Source: Mesorhizobium norvegicum
GTDB lineage: Bacteria > Pseudomonadota > Alphaproteobacteria > Rhizobiales > Rhizobiaceae
Assembly: GCF_004919685.1 (NCBI RefSeq)
Contig: NZ_SMYZ01000003.1
Coordinates: forward strand, 97,818-156,765
Reading direction: 5' to 3'
Length of the DNA: 58,948 nt
Shown here: positions 1 to 9,359 of the stretch, piece after piece
How the letters are laid out: the number at the start of each line of letters is the position of its first letter
Position numbering within the stretch: position 1 is the stretch's first letter
Made by a program: the position numbers and the translations under genes
Notes under the pieces: generated by a model
The model's database searches: none
What the model was told of the DNA's origin: nothing
Seen by the model: only the letters and a program-made list of their open reading frames with translations

Positions 1-22
1 TTGCGACCAGCAATATCCGGCA

Positions 23-1423
23 TCACGCTTTGCCCAGTCGCTTTTTCCAAGCGCGGATCTGCTTCCTCACTTCCGACGGCGCGGTGCCGCCGAAACTGGT
101 GCGGCTCTTGACCGAGTTCTGCACCGCCAGCACCGAAAATATGTCCGCCGTGATGCCTGGATTGATCGACTGCAAATCCTCCAGCGAAAGCTTCTCAAGC
201 CCCACCTTCCTGTCTTCGGCCAGTGCCACCGCCCGGCCGGTGACATGATGCGCCTCGCGGAACGGCAGGCCGAGCGTGCGCACCAGCCAATCGGCGAGGT
301 CGGTCGCTGTCGCGTGGCCGGAGCCGGCGGCCTTCTTCATCGCGGCTGCGTTGACCGTCATGTCCGAGACCATGCCGGTCATCGCCGCCAGCATCAGGTC
401 GAGCGTCTCGGCGGCATCGAACACCGATTCCTTGTCTTCCTGCATGTCCTTGCCATAGGTCAAAGGCATGCCCTTCATCACCGTCAGCAGGCCGACCAGA
501 TGGCCGGTGACGCGGCCGGTCTTGCCGCGCACCAGTTCGGCGGCATCGGGGTTCTTCTTCTGCGGCATGATCGAGGAGCCGGTGGAAAACGAGTCCGACA
601 GCCTGACGAAGCCGAATTGCGGCGTCGACCAGATGATGATCTCTTCGGCCAACCGCGACAGATGCGTGGCGCAGATCGCGGCAAGAGCGAGGAACTCGAG
701 CGCGAAATCGCGATCCGAAACGCTGTCCAGCGAATTGCGCATCGGCTCGCGGAAGCCGAGCGCCTTGGCGGTCTGGTGACGGTCGATCGGGAAGCTTGTG
801 CCGGCGAGCGCCGCCGCACCGAGCGGGCTCTCATCCATCCGCTCGATCGCGTCGCGCACACGCGACAGGTCACGCGAAAACATTTCGACATAGGCCATGC
901 AATGATGGCCGAAGGTCACCGGTTGTGCGGCCTGCATATGGGTGAAGCCCGGCATCACGGTAGCCGCATGCTCCTCGGCCCGCTCCAGCAGCGCCTTGAT
1001 CAGCCCTTTCAACGCCTCGGCGACGCGAAAGCACTCGTCCTTGACCCACAACCTCAGGTCGACAGCCACCTGGTCGTTGCGCGAGCGGGCGGTGTGCAGC
1101 CGGCCGGCGGCCGGGCCGATCAGGTCGGCAAGGCGCGCCTCTATATTCATGTGGATGTCTTCGAGCCGGGTCGAGAACTCGAAGCTGCCGGCCTCGATCT
1201 CTTTCAGGATCGTGTTCAGCCCGTGAGCGATTTTTTCTTGATCGGCTGCCGAAATAATGCCCGTTTGCGCCAGCATCTCGCTATGGGCGATCGAGCCTTT
1301 GATGTCCTGCGCATAGAGTTTGCGGTCGAACGAGATCGACGCGTTGATCGCTTCCATGATCGCGGCCGGACCCGAGGCAAAACGTCCGCCCCACATCTGG
1401 TTGCTGGTTTTCTTGTCGCTCAT
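23..1423 (-). CDS. argH: argininosuccinate lyase
   Basis: Cleaves argininosuccinate to arginine and fumarate, the last step of arginine synthesis, in the cytoplasm. The 466-residue length is normal for the fumarase/aspartase superfamily. The superfamily signature [11 protein letters not shown] lies at about residues 280-290, and the N-terminal TARSRNDQ substrate-loop motif is intact. The ATG at 1421-1423 is the start. The gene is divergent from the TlpA-like gene, with only about 35 bp between the two starts, so their promoters must overlap. The gene is complete and ends 22 bp from the window edge. argJ, another arginine-pathway gene, lies about 40 kb away and is not in the same operon. Confidence 0.97.
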   Translation of the reverse strand: MSDKKTSNQMWGGRFASGPAAIMEAINASISFDRKLYAQDIKGSIAHSEMLAQTGIISAADQEKIAHGLNTILKEIEAGSFEFSTRLEDIHMNIEARLADLIGPAAGRLHTARSRNDQVAVDLRLWVKDECFRVAEALKGLIKALLERAEEHAATVMPGFTHMQAAQPVTFGHHCMAYVEMFSRDLSRVRDAIERMDESPLGAAALAGTSFPIDRHQTAKALGFREPMRNSLDSVSDRDFALEFLALAAICATHLSRLAEEIIIWSTPQFGFVRLSDSFSTGSSIMPQKKNPDAAELVRGKTGRVTGHLVGLLTVMKGMPLTYGKDMQEDKESVFDAAETLDLMLAAMTGMVSDMTVNAAAMKKAAGSGHATATDLADWLVRTLGLPFREAHHVTGRAVALAEDRKVGLEKLSLEDLQSINPGITADIFSVLAVQNSVKSRTSFGGTAPSEVRKQIRAWKKRLGKA

Positions 1424-1458
1424 GGCTATAACCCGTGCTTCGGAGCAGTTTTGAGAAA

Positions 1459-2148
1459 ATGGCAGACGGTAATAGATTCTTCCCGGCCCCGCGCCTGATC
1501 CTCGCCGCCTTGGTGGCGGGCGCGCTGGCCGGCGCGGTCGCGGTATATGTCAGCGAGAGCCGGTCTGGCAACAATGCACCGGCACAAGCTGCCGTCGGCG
1601 ACAGCAAGGACGATGTCGCCTGCGCTGCCAAGAGCGACCGCGCCAAGAAGGTCGCGGCGTCGGCCACCGGTGAGGTCGCGGCACTTTTGCCGGCCGATCC
1701 GCCGCAATCCTTGAAGAGCCTTGCCTTCAATGGCCCGGACGGCAAGCCGATGACGCTTGCCGATCATGCCGGCAAGACGGTGCTGCTTAATTTGTGGGCG
1801 ACATGGTGCGCGCCGTGCCGTGCCGAAATGCCGGCGCTCGATGCGCTGCAGAAGGAAATGGGCAGCGACACCTTTCAGGTGATCGCCGTCAATGTCGATG
1901 CCGGTGACGATGTGAAGCCGAAGAAGTTCCTTAGCGATACCGGCGTCGCGACGCTCGGCTACTACCGGGATTCGACGATGACGCTGTTCAACGACCTCAA
2001 GACGCGCGGCTTGGCGCTCGGCCTTCCCGTCACCATGCTGATCGACGGCGAAGGCTGCCTGATCGCTCATATGAACGGCCCGGCCGAATGGTCGGGGCCG
2101 GACGCCAGGCGGCTGGTCGAGACCGCGCTCAAGCCCGACAGCCTCTAG
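1459..2148 (+). CDS. tlpA: TlpA-family thiol:disulfide interchange protein
   Basis: Membrane-anchored periplasmic thioredoxin-like reductase. In rhizobia TlpA reduces thiols for cytochrome oxidase copper-centre assembly. The sequence shows an uncleaved N-terminal anchor (about residues 11-30 of 229), a linker with a cysteine pair, and a thioredoxin fold carrying WCAPC in [21 protein letters not shown] chose the ATG at 1459; an upstream in-frame GTG at 1435 would add eight residues and has no better ribosome site. The gene is divergent from argH and is followed by a palindromic repeat rather than another co-directional gene, so it is probably monocistronic. Confidence 0.9.
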   Translation: MADGNRFFPAPRLILAALVAGALAGAVAVYVSESRSGNNAPAQAAVGDSKDDVACAAKSDRAKKVAASATGEVAALLPADPPQSLKSLAFNGPDGKPMTLADHAGKTVLLNLWATWCAPCRAEMPALDALQKEMGSDTFQVIAVNVDAGDDVKPKKFLSDTGVATLGYYRDSTMTLFNDLKTRGLALGLPVTMLIDGEGCLIAHMNGPAEWSGPDARRLVETALKPDSL

Positions 2149-2159
2149 GGCGGTTTGAC

Positions 2160-2227
2160 GCAATTCCCAAGGGAAAGCGCCATGCGCTTTTCCCGGGAAA
2201 ACCGTTACACACTTTTCCTGGAATTGC
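2160..2227. repeat. imperfect palindromic repeat between convergent genes
   Basis: Outer arms GCAATTCC (2160-2167) and GGAATTGC (2220-2227) are exact reverse complements. The interior holds a further inverted pair, GGGAAAGCGC and GCGCTTTTCCC. The element sits between the end of tlpA and the end of the MHYT-GGDEF-EAL gene. It resembles short dispersed palindromes common between rhizobial genes and could act as a bidirectional terminator. Family membership is from memory. Confidence 0.6.
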
Positions 2228-2229
2228 TT

Positions 2230-4668
2230 TTAGGCCCTGTTCAGACCGAGTGCTGGCGCGGGTGCGAAGGCCAGAACGCTTCTGTCGCGCAGGCTGGCGG
2301 TTTTGTTGCTAACGGTGGGTGCGACGACACCGGTCAGGTCGCCGAATTCCTCGATGAGGCCGGGCCTGCCGATATAGTAGCCCTGGCCGATCTCGCAGGC
2401 TTCGGCGTCCAGGAATTTCAGTTCGCCGAGCGTCTCGACACCCTCCGCCAGAACCGGCAGGCCGAGGCCGCGTCCAAGTCCCAGAACGGCGCGCACGATC
2501 GCCGCGACCTGGCCGTTCTTGTCGACGGACTTGATAAAGGATCCGTCGATCTTGATCTTGTCGAAGGGAAAGGCGCGAAGATTGGAGAGCGAGGAATAGC
2601 CGGTTCCGAAATCGTCCATGGCCACGCGCACGCCCAGCGCCTTGACCTGCCGCAAGGTGGCCAGCGCGCGCGGCATGTCCTTCACAAGCGCCGTCTCGGT
2701 GATCTCCAGTTCGAGCCTGCCGGGCGCCAGGCCTGAATTCAGCAATGTTTCGTGGACCTTGCGGCTGAAATTCGGATTGTGAAGCTGCACCGCCGAAACG
2801 TTGACGGCCACCGTCAACGGATTTTCCCAGCGGGCGGCTTCCTCGCAGGCCGCCGTCAGCACCCAATCGCCAATCTGGCCGATGGCACCACTGTCTTCGG
2901 CCACCGGGATGAAGATGCTCGGGGGCACGTCGCCGCGCGTCGGATGGCGCCAACGGATCAGGGCTTCGAAGCCGATCATCTTGCCGCTGCTGATCTCCTT
3001 CTGCGGCTGGTAGACGAGGTAGAACTCCTGGCGCGCGACCGCCTGGCGCAGCTCATGCTCCATCACGCGCTTGTCGCGGGCCTCGGCCCCCATCGAGGCT
3101 TCGAAATAGCGGTAGGTGTCCTTGCCTTCGGTCTTGGCCCGGTAGAGCGCCGTGTCAGCGTGGCTTATCAGGCTGGTCTGGTTTTCGGCATCCGATGGAT
3201 AAAGCGCAATGCCGATGCTGGCCGACACAAGGCCGCCGCCGACCGAGAGCCGGTTTTCCTCACGCATGGCGGCCAGCACGGCGTTGGCGATACGGCCGGC
3301 CTCCAACGGGTCGCTCAGGTTCGGGGCGATGATGGCGAATTCGTCGCCGCCCAGCCGCGCCACCATCTGTCCTTGACCAAGGACGCCGGTCGCACAATGC
3401 GCAACCTTCTGCAGCATGGCGTCGCCGGCGCCGTGCCCGTACAGGTCGTTGACCTCCTTGAACCGGTCGAGATCGAGCAGCAGAAGCGCAAGGTGGCCGC
3501 CTTTCCTGGCCCGGCCCATTGCAGCGATTTCCATCTCGAGCCGGCTGGAAAAGCTGCGGCGATTGGCCAGTCCGGTCAATGGATCGAAATGGGCAAGGCG
3601 CAGGATCTCCTGTTCTGCCTTCTTGCGCTCGCGAATGTCGCGGACTGCAAGTACGTTGTGAGGCTTGCCACAGTAGTCGATGCTCCTGGCGATCAGCTCG
3701 ACAGGAATGCTTGTGCCATCGCGGCCCCTCAGTTCGACCTCCTGCGGCTGTTCGCTGAAGCCGGACATATCGGACCCGAAGAGATCGCCAAGCTGCATTC
3801 CGTTCAGCGTCGCGGTTGCCATGCCTGTCAGCCTCGCAATGCTGTCATTGGCGCTGATGATGCGGTTGCCGTCGCAGACGATCAGGCCTTCCACGGCGGC
3901 ATTGGCCAGGCCGTGCATACGGTCGACCTCGAGCTTCTGGCGACGGAAGCGCAAATCGATCCACAGCGCCGATGCCGACAGCACCAGGATCACCAGCGTG
4001 GCGGCCGCGGCCGCGAAAGCCTGCGAGGTCGGCTCGATCGTGTATTCGGATATGACGATCGAGGAATCGGGAAAGATCGAGACGGCACCCATGCCGATGA
4101 AATGCAAGGTGCAGATCGCCAGCGTCAGCAGCACCGCGCCGACGGATGTCGCCCGCAGGGACGGGCGGCGCAGCACGACGCGCAGCGCCAGTGCCGCAAG
4201 CGTTACGCCGGCCAGCAGGGAAACGGCGACAAGCAACAGGTTCCATTCGATCCGGCCCTGGACTTCGAATGCCGCCATACCGATGTAGTGCATGGCACCG
4301 ATACCGCCGCCCAGGACGGCGCCGCCAACGAGATGATAATCGAACTCGTCCCGCAAGGTGGCGATCCACATGCCGGCCGCCGTCAGCGCGACCGAAGCAG
4401 CGAGCGAAAGCACGGAGAGCGCCGGATCGTAGGCACTGGGTATTCCCGGCGTGAACGCGAGCATGGCGATGAAATGCGTTGCCCAGATGCCGAAGCCGGT
4501 CGACGTTGCCGCAATCATCAACCAGGCAAGCCGGTTCCGATCTGCGGAGCGGCTGATGTGGTGAAGTAGGTTGACAGCAGAGAAACAGGAAATTCCGCAG
4601 ATCAGCGCGGCGAGTGCGACCAGTCTCAGATCATGTTCGTTGACGATACAATTGTAGACCGTCAGCAT
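2230..4668 (-). CDS. MHYT-PAS-GGDEF-EAL bifunctional c-di-GMP protein
   Basis: Integral-membrane protein of 812 residues that should make and/or degrade c-di-GMP. Residues about 10-250 form a seven-helix MHYT sensor with the repeated motifs THFIAM, MHYIGM and LHFIGM, thought to bind metal or a diatomic gas. A PAS domain follows (about 255-355). The GGDEF domain (about 360-520) has an intact GGDEF signature but no RxxD inhibitory site before it (GQGQ instead). The EAL domain (about 535-785) keeps FEALIRW, DDFGTG, KIDGSFIK and AEGVET, so phosphodiesterase activity is expected. Which activity dominates cannot be told from sequence. It stands alone, 119 bp downstream of the EEP-family gene. Confidence 0.93.
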   Translation of the reverse strand: MLTVYNCIVNEHDLRLVALAALICGISCFSAVNLLHHISRSADRNRLAWLMIAATSTGFGIWATHFIAMLAFTPGIPSAYDPALSVLSLAASVALTAAGMWIATLRDEFDYHLVGGAVLGGGIGAMHYIGMAAFEVQGRIEWNLLLVAVSLLAGVTLAALALRVVLRRPSLRATSVGAVLLTLAICTLHFIGMGAVSIFPDSSIVISEYTIEPTSQAFAAAAATLVILVLSASALWIDLRFRRQKLEVDRMHGLANAAVEGLIVCDGNRIISANDSIARLTGMATATLNGMQLGDLFGSDMSGFSEQPQEVELRGRDGTSIPVELIARSIDYCGKPHNVLAVRDIRERKKAEQEILRLAHFDPLTGLANRRSFSSRLEMEIAAMGRARKGGHLALLLLDLDRFKEVNDLYGHGAGDAMLQKVAHCATGVLGQGQMVARLGGDEFAIIAPNLSDPLEAGRIANAVLAAMREENRLSVGGGLVSASIGIALYPSDAENQTSLISHADTALYRAKTEGKDTYRYFEASMGAEARDKRVMEHELRQAVARQEFYLVYQPQKEISSGKMIGFEALIRWRHPTRGDVPPSIFIPVAEDSGAIGQIGDWVLTAACEEAARWENPLTVAVNVSAVQLHNPNFSRKVHETLLNSGLAPGRLELEITETALVKDMPRALATLRQVKALGVRVAMDDFGTGYSSLSNLRAFPFDKIKIDGSFIKSVDKNGQVAAIVRAVLGLGRGLGLPVLAEGVETLGELKFLDAEACEIGQGYYIGRPGLIEEFGDLTGVVAPTVSNKTASLRDRSVLAFAPAPALGLNRA

Positions 4669-4787
4669 CTTATTTCACCTGATCTACCGGAAATAAACAA
4701 GGCAGCAGGATTGAGTAGCGCTTTGCCGTTGAAGGATCGATTAAGTCGCTTGCAACCCTGGCGTGTTTTTCCGGAAGAGGGCGCTCG

Positions 4788-5828
4788 TCAGGCGATGCGG
4801 ACCGTCACGACAAGTGCCTCGTGATCGGAGCTCGGGCTGCCGTCCGCCAGCACAGCCGGAAGAACGGCAGGCGCCGTTGCGATGAGGCCGCGCGTGAAGA
4901 ACCAGTCGATGTGGCCGAGCGGGGTGGGATCGCCGGCCTCGCGCCGCTGCGTGGGCAGGTCGAGTTTGTTGGCGGCCTTCCAATCGTAACCGCGCCCGGC
5001 GAGGACCGCGAACAGCGGTTCATGGCGTTCGACATCGATCAGCCGGTCCGGCTCGGCAGCGATGCGCGCCGCCCAGGCGTCGGGATCGTCATGGCGCTCC
5101 TCATAGCTCGATGTCAGCGTGTTGAAGTCGCCGCCAAGCAGGACCGGCGCCTGCGAATCGTATTTGTCGATGGCATCGAGGAGATGGCGGGTCTGGATGG
5201 CCCGGACGGCGGGATCGGTGCGGTTTTCGAGATGCACCGAGACCACCGTCACCCTGCGGTCGCCGATCCGCACCTGACCACCGATGGCCATGCGTCCGCC
5301 GATGCGCGGCTGGCCGCGCTCCGGCCGGAACCAGCCGCCAGCCGCGTCGAGGCGCACCAGGAAAGGGCGAAGCAGCGGGATGGCGCTGGTCACGGCATTG
5401 CCATGGAACCCTTCTGTATTCTGGACCGTGCCGGTTGCGGCCTGCTCAGTCTCGTTGCCGCCGCCGAGTTCGACGAATTCAACGCCATAGGCGAAGGCAT
5501 GGCCGAGCCGGTCGGCAAGGACGCGTAAAGGATGGCCGTTGCCTGAGCGCGCCATGCCTTCGTCGACCTCGGACAGCAGCACGACATCCGGTGACTGGCC
5601 GGCAAGCGTGGCCGCGATGGCATCGCCATGGCGCAGCCGTTCGACGTTCCAGGCCATGACGGTGAGCGTTTCGCCGGCGCTTTCGCGTGAAGCCTTGCCG
5701 CCGATCTCGATCTGGCCAAGTGCCGGCGTGGCGGCAGCCAGGCGCAGATGGGTGGCGCTGTCGCGCGGCCCGTCGCGCATCGCCTGGCGCTCAGCGAGTG
5801 AAACATGCGTCAGCTGTGGCACCAGCAT
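4788..5828 (-). CDS. endonuclease/exonuclease/phosphatase (EEP) family protein
   Basis: Cytoplasmic metal-dependent phosphoesterase of about 346 residues with all superfamily landmarks: MAWNVERL, LLSEVDE, SVHLENR, GGDFNT, IDWFF and the terminal SSDHEALV. Known members hydrolyse nucleic acids, inositol phosphates or sphingomyelin-type phosphodiesters, so the substrate is open. An AAGGGG ribosome site lies nine bases from the ATG at 5828 but abuts the in-frame ATG at 5837, so I chose 5828. It is divergent from the ugp operon, which suggests but does not prove a role in releasing phosphate or glycerophosphate. There is no signal peptide. Confidence 0.82.
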   Translation of the reverse strand: MLVPQLTHVSLAERQAMRDGPRDSATHLRLAAATPALGQIEIGGKASRESAGETLTVMAWNVERLRHGDAIAATLAGQSPDVVLLSEVDEGMARSGNGHPLRVLADRLGHAFAYGVEFVELGGGNETEQAATGTVQNTEGFHGNAVTSAIPLLRPFLVRLDAAGGWFRPERGQPRIGGRMAIGGQVRIGDRRVTVVSVHLENRTDPAVRAIQTRHLLDAIDKYDSQAPVLLGGDFNTLTSSYEERHDDPDAWAARIAAEPDRLIDVERHEPLFAVLAGRGYDWKAANKLDLPTQRREAGDPTPLGHIDWFFTRGLIATAPAVLPAVLADGSPSSDHEALVVTVRIA

Positions 5829-5908
5829 TTCATCCATCCCCTTAGCCGGATAATGATGGCTGCCCTTCAGGGTCTTTACGTCCTCGGCAGCCGCCCTGGC
5901 TACCTAGA

Positions 5909-5937
5909 GCGCCGGCATGACATTTTCATGCCGGCGC
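5909..5937. promoter_or_regulatory. perfect inverted repeat upstream of ugpB
   Basis: Arms GCGCCGGCATG (5909-5919) and CATGCCGGCGC (5927-5937) are exact reverse complements with a 7-nt loop. It lies in the 246-bp space between the divergent EEP gene and ugpB. No T-run follows on either strand, so a terminator is unlikely. An operator or a dispersed palindrome fits better. Confidence 0.5.
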
Positions 5938-6074
5938 AACCGCCGGAGGGGAGGAGAGACGGGCTGTCCACAGGCCTGAAGGGCCACAACAGAACTGTCA
6001 CATACCTTCTCTAAGAGAGCGGGCAAGGATTTGCGCAAGACCCTTGTCAACAGCCATTCAAGAGGGAAGAAATC

Positions 6075-7427
6075 ATGACCATCATCAAGCGGGGCTTTGC
6101 CGCCCTTGCCGCAGGCGCGCTCAGCGCAGCACTTGTCATGCCTGCCGTCGCGGAGCCGGTAAAATTCGATTTCTGGTTCGGCCTTTCGGGCGATCTGGCC
6201 CGCGTCGTCGACACGCTGTGCAAGAACTTCAACGCCTCGCAGACCGACTATGAAGTCGTCTGCACCAGCCAGGGCAATTACGACGCCACGCTGCAGAACA
6301 CGATCGCCGCCTTCCGCGCCGGCAAGCAGCCCGCCGTCGTCCAGGTCTATGATGTCGGCACCGCCACCATGATGCTGTCGGGCGCCTACAAGCCGGCCGA
6401 CAAGCTGATGGAAGAAAACGGCTACAAGATCGACTACGCCGACTATTTCCCCGGCATCGCACGCTACTATGCGACGTCGAAGGGCGAGATGCTGTCCTTC
6501 CCGTTCAACTCGTCGACCCCGCTGATGTACTGGAACAAGGACGCCTTCGCCAAGATCGGCAAGACCGAAGCGCCGAAGACCTGGGAAGATGTCGCGGCCG
6601 ACCTCAAGGCACTGAAAGACGCCGGCTATGAATGCCCAATGGCGATCAACATCTCGGCCAATGAAAGCTGGCAGCTGATGGAGCAGTTCTCGGCTCTCCA
6701 CAACCAGCCGATCGCCACCAAGAACAACGGCTATGACGGCCTCGACGCGCGTCTGGAAGTCAACAAGACCAAGTTCGTCCAGTACGTCACCGATCTCAAG
6801 AAGTGGTATGATGCCGGGCTGATCAAGATCAAGTCCAAGGACCTCGGCCAGGACATGGTCCAGGCCTTCGCTTCCGGCACCTGCCAGGTCGTCCTGACCT
6901 CGGTCGGCGATCACGGCACTGTCGGCAAGACGCAGAAGGAAGGCATGAACTGGGATGTCGCCGAACTGCCGGTCTATGCCGGCACCGAGCGCAAGAATTC
7001 GCTCGTCGGTGGCGCTTCGCTGTGGGTGCTCTCTGGCAAGTCGGATGCGGAGTACAAGGGCGCTGCCGCGTTCCTCAACTTCATCCACGACCCCAAGACC
7101 GCTTTGTTCTGGTCGACGAACACCGGCTACATCCCGGTGACCAAGTCGGGCTTCGACTACCTGAAGGCCCAGGGTTTCTATGACAGGGCGCCCTTCAAGG
7201 GCCGTGAAGTGGCGATCGCCAGTCTGACGGCGTCCGAGCCGACCGAGATCACCCGCGGTGTGCGGCTGGGCAATTTTACCCAGATCCGCGCCGAGTTCGG
7301 CACGCAGATGCAAGCGATCTTCGCCAACAAGGTCAGCGTTCAGGAAGGCCTCGATACGCTGGTCAAGAATGGCAACGCCATCCTCGACCGCTTCCAGCAG
7401 ACCTATCCGGGCAAGACCCTGCCCTAA
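6075..7427 (+). CDS. ugpB: sn-glycerol-3-phosphate ABC transporter substrate-binding protein
   Basis: Periplasmic binding protein that delivers glycerol-3-phosphate, and in E. coli also glycerophosphodiesters, to UgpAE. It is 450 residues long, typical of the family. The signal peptide runs over residues 1-26 with an Ala-Val-Ala cleavage region, followed by a class-I extracellular solute-binding fold starting FDFWFGLSGDL. The ATG at 6075 is preceded by AAGAGGGAAG. It is the first gene of ugpBAEC and is separated from ugpA by a strong hairpin, a layout that normally keeps binding-protein mRNA more abundant than the permease message. The maltose-type solute-binding family is broad, so the ligand rests on overall resemblance and operon order. 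Confidence 0.88.
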   Translation: MTIIKRGFAALAAGALSAALVMPAVAEPVKFDFWFGLSGDLARVVDTLCKNFNASQTDYEVVCTSQGNYDATLQNTIAAFRAGKQPAVVQVYDVGTATMMLSGAYKPADKLMEENGYKIDYADYFPGIARYYATSKGEMLSFPFNSSTPLMYWNKDAFAKIGKTEAPKTWEDVAADLKALKDAGYECPMAINISANESWQLMEQFSALHNQPIATKNNGYDGLDARLEVNKTKFVQYVTDLKKWYDAGLIKIKSKDLGQDMVQAFASGTCQVVLTSVGDHGTVGKTQKEGMNWDVAELPVYAGTERKNSLVGGASLWVLSGKSDAEYKGAAAFLNFIHDPKTALFWSTNTGYIPVTKSGFDYLKAQGFYDRAPFKGREVAIASLTASEPTEITRGVRLGNFTQIRAEFGTQMQAIFANKVSVQEGLDTLVKNGNAILDRFQQTYPGKTLP

Positions 7428-7443
7428 TCCCGGATAGTGGAAC

Positions 7444-7472
7444 GGCCGCCCGTCGAGAATCGACGGGCGGCC
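7444..7472 (+). terminator. intercistronic hairpin after ugpB
   Basis: A 13-bp perfect stem (GGCCGCCCGTCGA at 7444-7456, its reverse complement at 7460-7472) with a GAA loop, followed only by ATTTC. It lies 17 bp after the ugpB stop and 62 bp before ugpA. The short T-run argues for partial termination or 3'-end protection of the ugpB message rather than a full stop. Confidence 0.75.
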
Positions 7473-7533
7473 ATTTCACATCTAGTCTTCCGCTGAGAAA
7501 GCGGACTGGCGGTTCAACGGTATCGGCGGATCG

Positions 7534-8418
7534 ATGGAAAAACGCGTCACTTTCAGCAGTTGGACGATCGGCATCCTTTTCGCGGTGCCGCAGCTTCTCT
7601 TGATCTTCACGTTCTTCTACTGGCCTGCCGGTCAGGCCGTGTACTGGTCGCTGACGCTGCAACAGCCCTGGGGTGGCGGCAACATCTGGGTCGGGCTCGA
7701 CAATTTCCGCTCGATCCTTGCCAACGCCGACTACTGGAACTCGATCACCGCCAGTCTTGTCTTTGCCGGCATCAGCACCGGGCTCGCGATGTTCGTCGGC
7801 CTCGTGCTGGCCGCCTTGACCGATCGCCAGCTTACCGGGTCGCGCTTCTACCGCGTGGTGCTGATCTGGCCCTACGGCATCGCGGCGCCGGCGCTGGCCA
7901 TGGCGTTCCGCTTCATCCTGGCGCCGGAAGCCGGCTTCATGGCCGTCGTCAACCAGGTTTGGCCCGGCTTCTGGGATCCCGGCCTTGACGGCACTGACGC
8001 CATGGCCTCGATCATCATCGCCTTTTCCTGGAAATATGTCGGCTACAACTTCATTTTCTTCCTCGCCGCGTTCCAGGCCATTCCGCGTTCGCTGATCGAG
8101 GCGGCGGCGATGGACGGCTCCGGCGTCGTCAGGCGTTTCTGGGACATCCAGTTCCCGCTGATCACGCCGACGATCTTCTTCCTGCTGGTCATCAACATCA
8201 CCGAGAGCTTCCAGGATTCCTTCGGCATCGTCGACATCATGACCTCGGGCGGACCGGCGAACGCCACCAATCTGATGGTCTACAAGATCTATTCCGACGG
8301 CTTCAAAGGCCTCGACTATTCGGGTGCTGCCGCACAGAGCATCATCCTGATGGTGCTCATCGTCGTGCTGACCATCTTCCAGTTCCGCTTCATCGAGCGG
8401 CGTGTGCACTACAGGTGA
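7534..8418 (+). CDS. ugpA: glycerol-3-phosphate ABC transporter permease UgpA
   Basis: Inner-membrane permease of 294 residues with six predicted helices. The binding-protein-dependent transport signature, which contacts the ATPase, is seen as EAAAMDGSGVVRRFWDIQFPLI. It forms a heterodimer with UgpE. Its stop codon ends eight bases before the ugpE start, with the ribosome site of ugpE overlapping the stop, so translation is probably coupled. Confidence 0.9.
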   Translation: MEKRVTFSSWTIGILFAVPQLLLIFTFFYWPAGQAVYWSLTLQQPWGGGNIWVGLDNFRSILANADYWNSITASLVFAGISTGLAMFVGLVLAALTDRQLTGSRFYRVVLIWPYGIAAPALAMAFRFILAPEAGFMAVVNQVWPGFWDPGLDGTDAMASIIIAFSWKYVGYNFIFFLAAFQAIPRSLIEAAAMDGSGVVRRFWDIQFPLITPTIFFLLVINITESFQDSFGIVDIMTSGGPANATNLMVYKIYSDGFKGLDYSGAAAQSIILMVLIVVLTIFQFRFIERRVHYR

Positions 8419-8425
8419 GGCCGAC

Positions 8426-9340
8426 ATGGTAGAGCGCACCCCGTTCCTCAATTTCTTCACGCATGTGATCCTGTTCGTCGGCTTCGTGCTTTGCATCGCG
8501 CCGTTCGCGGTCGTTGCCATCGCCGCGTCGCACAATCTCAGGGACGTCAACGACGTGCCGATGTCGCTGCTGCCGGGCAGCGACTTCTGGCTCAACATCA
8601 AGACGGCATGGACGACGGCTGACCTCGGCCCCAAGCTTCTGAACAGTTTCATCATGGCCGCCGGCGTCGCGGCGGGCAAAGTGATCATCTCGGCGCTCAC
8701 CGCCTTCTCGATCGTCTATTTCCGCTACCCCGGCCGCACCTTCATCTTCTGGCTGATCTTCGTGACGCTGATGCTGCCGCTGGAAGTGCGCATCGTGCCG
8801 ACCTACGCGGTCGTCGCCAACGTGCTGTCGCCCTATCAGGCCATCCTCGACGTGACCGGTCTGAGCTGGCTGATCGAAAAAGTCTCGGGCGTCCAGGTTT
8901 CGCTCAGTCTCGGGCTGCTCAATTCCTATTCCGGGCTGATCCTGCCGCTGATCGCGACCGCCACCGGCACCTTCCTGTACCGGCAGTTCTTCCTCACCGT
9001 GCCGGATGAGCTGACCGAGGCCGCGCGCATGGATGGCGCCGGCGCCCTGCGCTTCTTCATCGACATCCTACTGCCGCTGTCGCGCAACAACATGGCCGCG
9101 CTTGGGACCATCATGTTCCTGTGGGCCTGGAACCAGTATCTGTGGCCGCTGCTCATCACCACCGACCAGTCGCATGCGACCGCAGTCACGGAGCTCAAGC
9201 AGCTCATCCCCAATGTCGGCGGCATTCCGGAATGGAACATCGCCATGGCCGGAACGCTCATCGTCATGCTGCCGCCGCTGATTGTCGTGGTGCTCATGCA
9301 ACGCTGGTTCGTGCGCGGCCTGATCGCCACCGAAAAGTGA
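8426..9340 (+). CDS. ugpE: glycerol-3-phosphate ABC transporter permease UgpE
   Basis: Second membrane subunit of the importer, 304 residues, six predicted helices. The EAA loop reads [23 protein letters not shown]. The ATG at 8426 is preferred over the in-frame upstream GTG at 8402 because AGGTGAGG precedes it at a normal distance and the shorter form starts like other MalG/UgpE proteins. ugpC follows after 19 bp. Confidence 0.9.
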   Translation: MVERTPFLNFFTHVILFVGFVLCIAPFAVVAIAASHNLRDVNDVPMSLLPGSDFWLNIKTAWTTADLGPKLLNSFIMAAGVAAGKVIISALTAFSIVYFRYPGRTFIFWLIFVTLMLPLEVRIVPTYAVVANVLSPYQAILDVTGLSWLIEKVSGVQVSLSLGLLNSYSGLILPLIATATGTFLYRQFFLTVPDELTEAARMDGAGALRFFIDILLPLSRNNMAALGTIMFLWAWNQYLWPLLITTDQSHATAVTELKQLIPNVGGIPEWNIAMAGTLIVMLPPLIVVVLMQRWFVRGLIATEK

Positions 9341-9359
9341 CCTGGAAAGGAGACGAAAG

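Noticed and set aside
2752..4569. 605-residue plus-strand frame across the MHYT-GGDEF-EAL gene
   Set aside because: Antisense shadow; the minus-strand frame has every catalytic motif.
5995..6003. CTGTCACAT as half of a Pho box upstream of ugpB
   Set aside because: A Pho box needs two CTGTCAT-type repeats 11 bp apart. No acceptable second half is present on either side, so PhoB control is plausible from known biology but not shown.
5904..7313. 469-residue minus-strand frame opposite ugpB
   Set aside because: Antisense shadow of the binding-protein gene.
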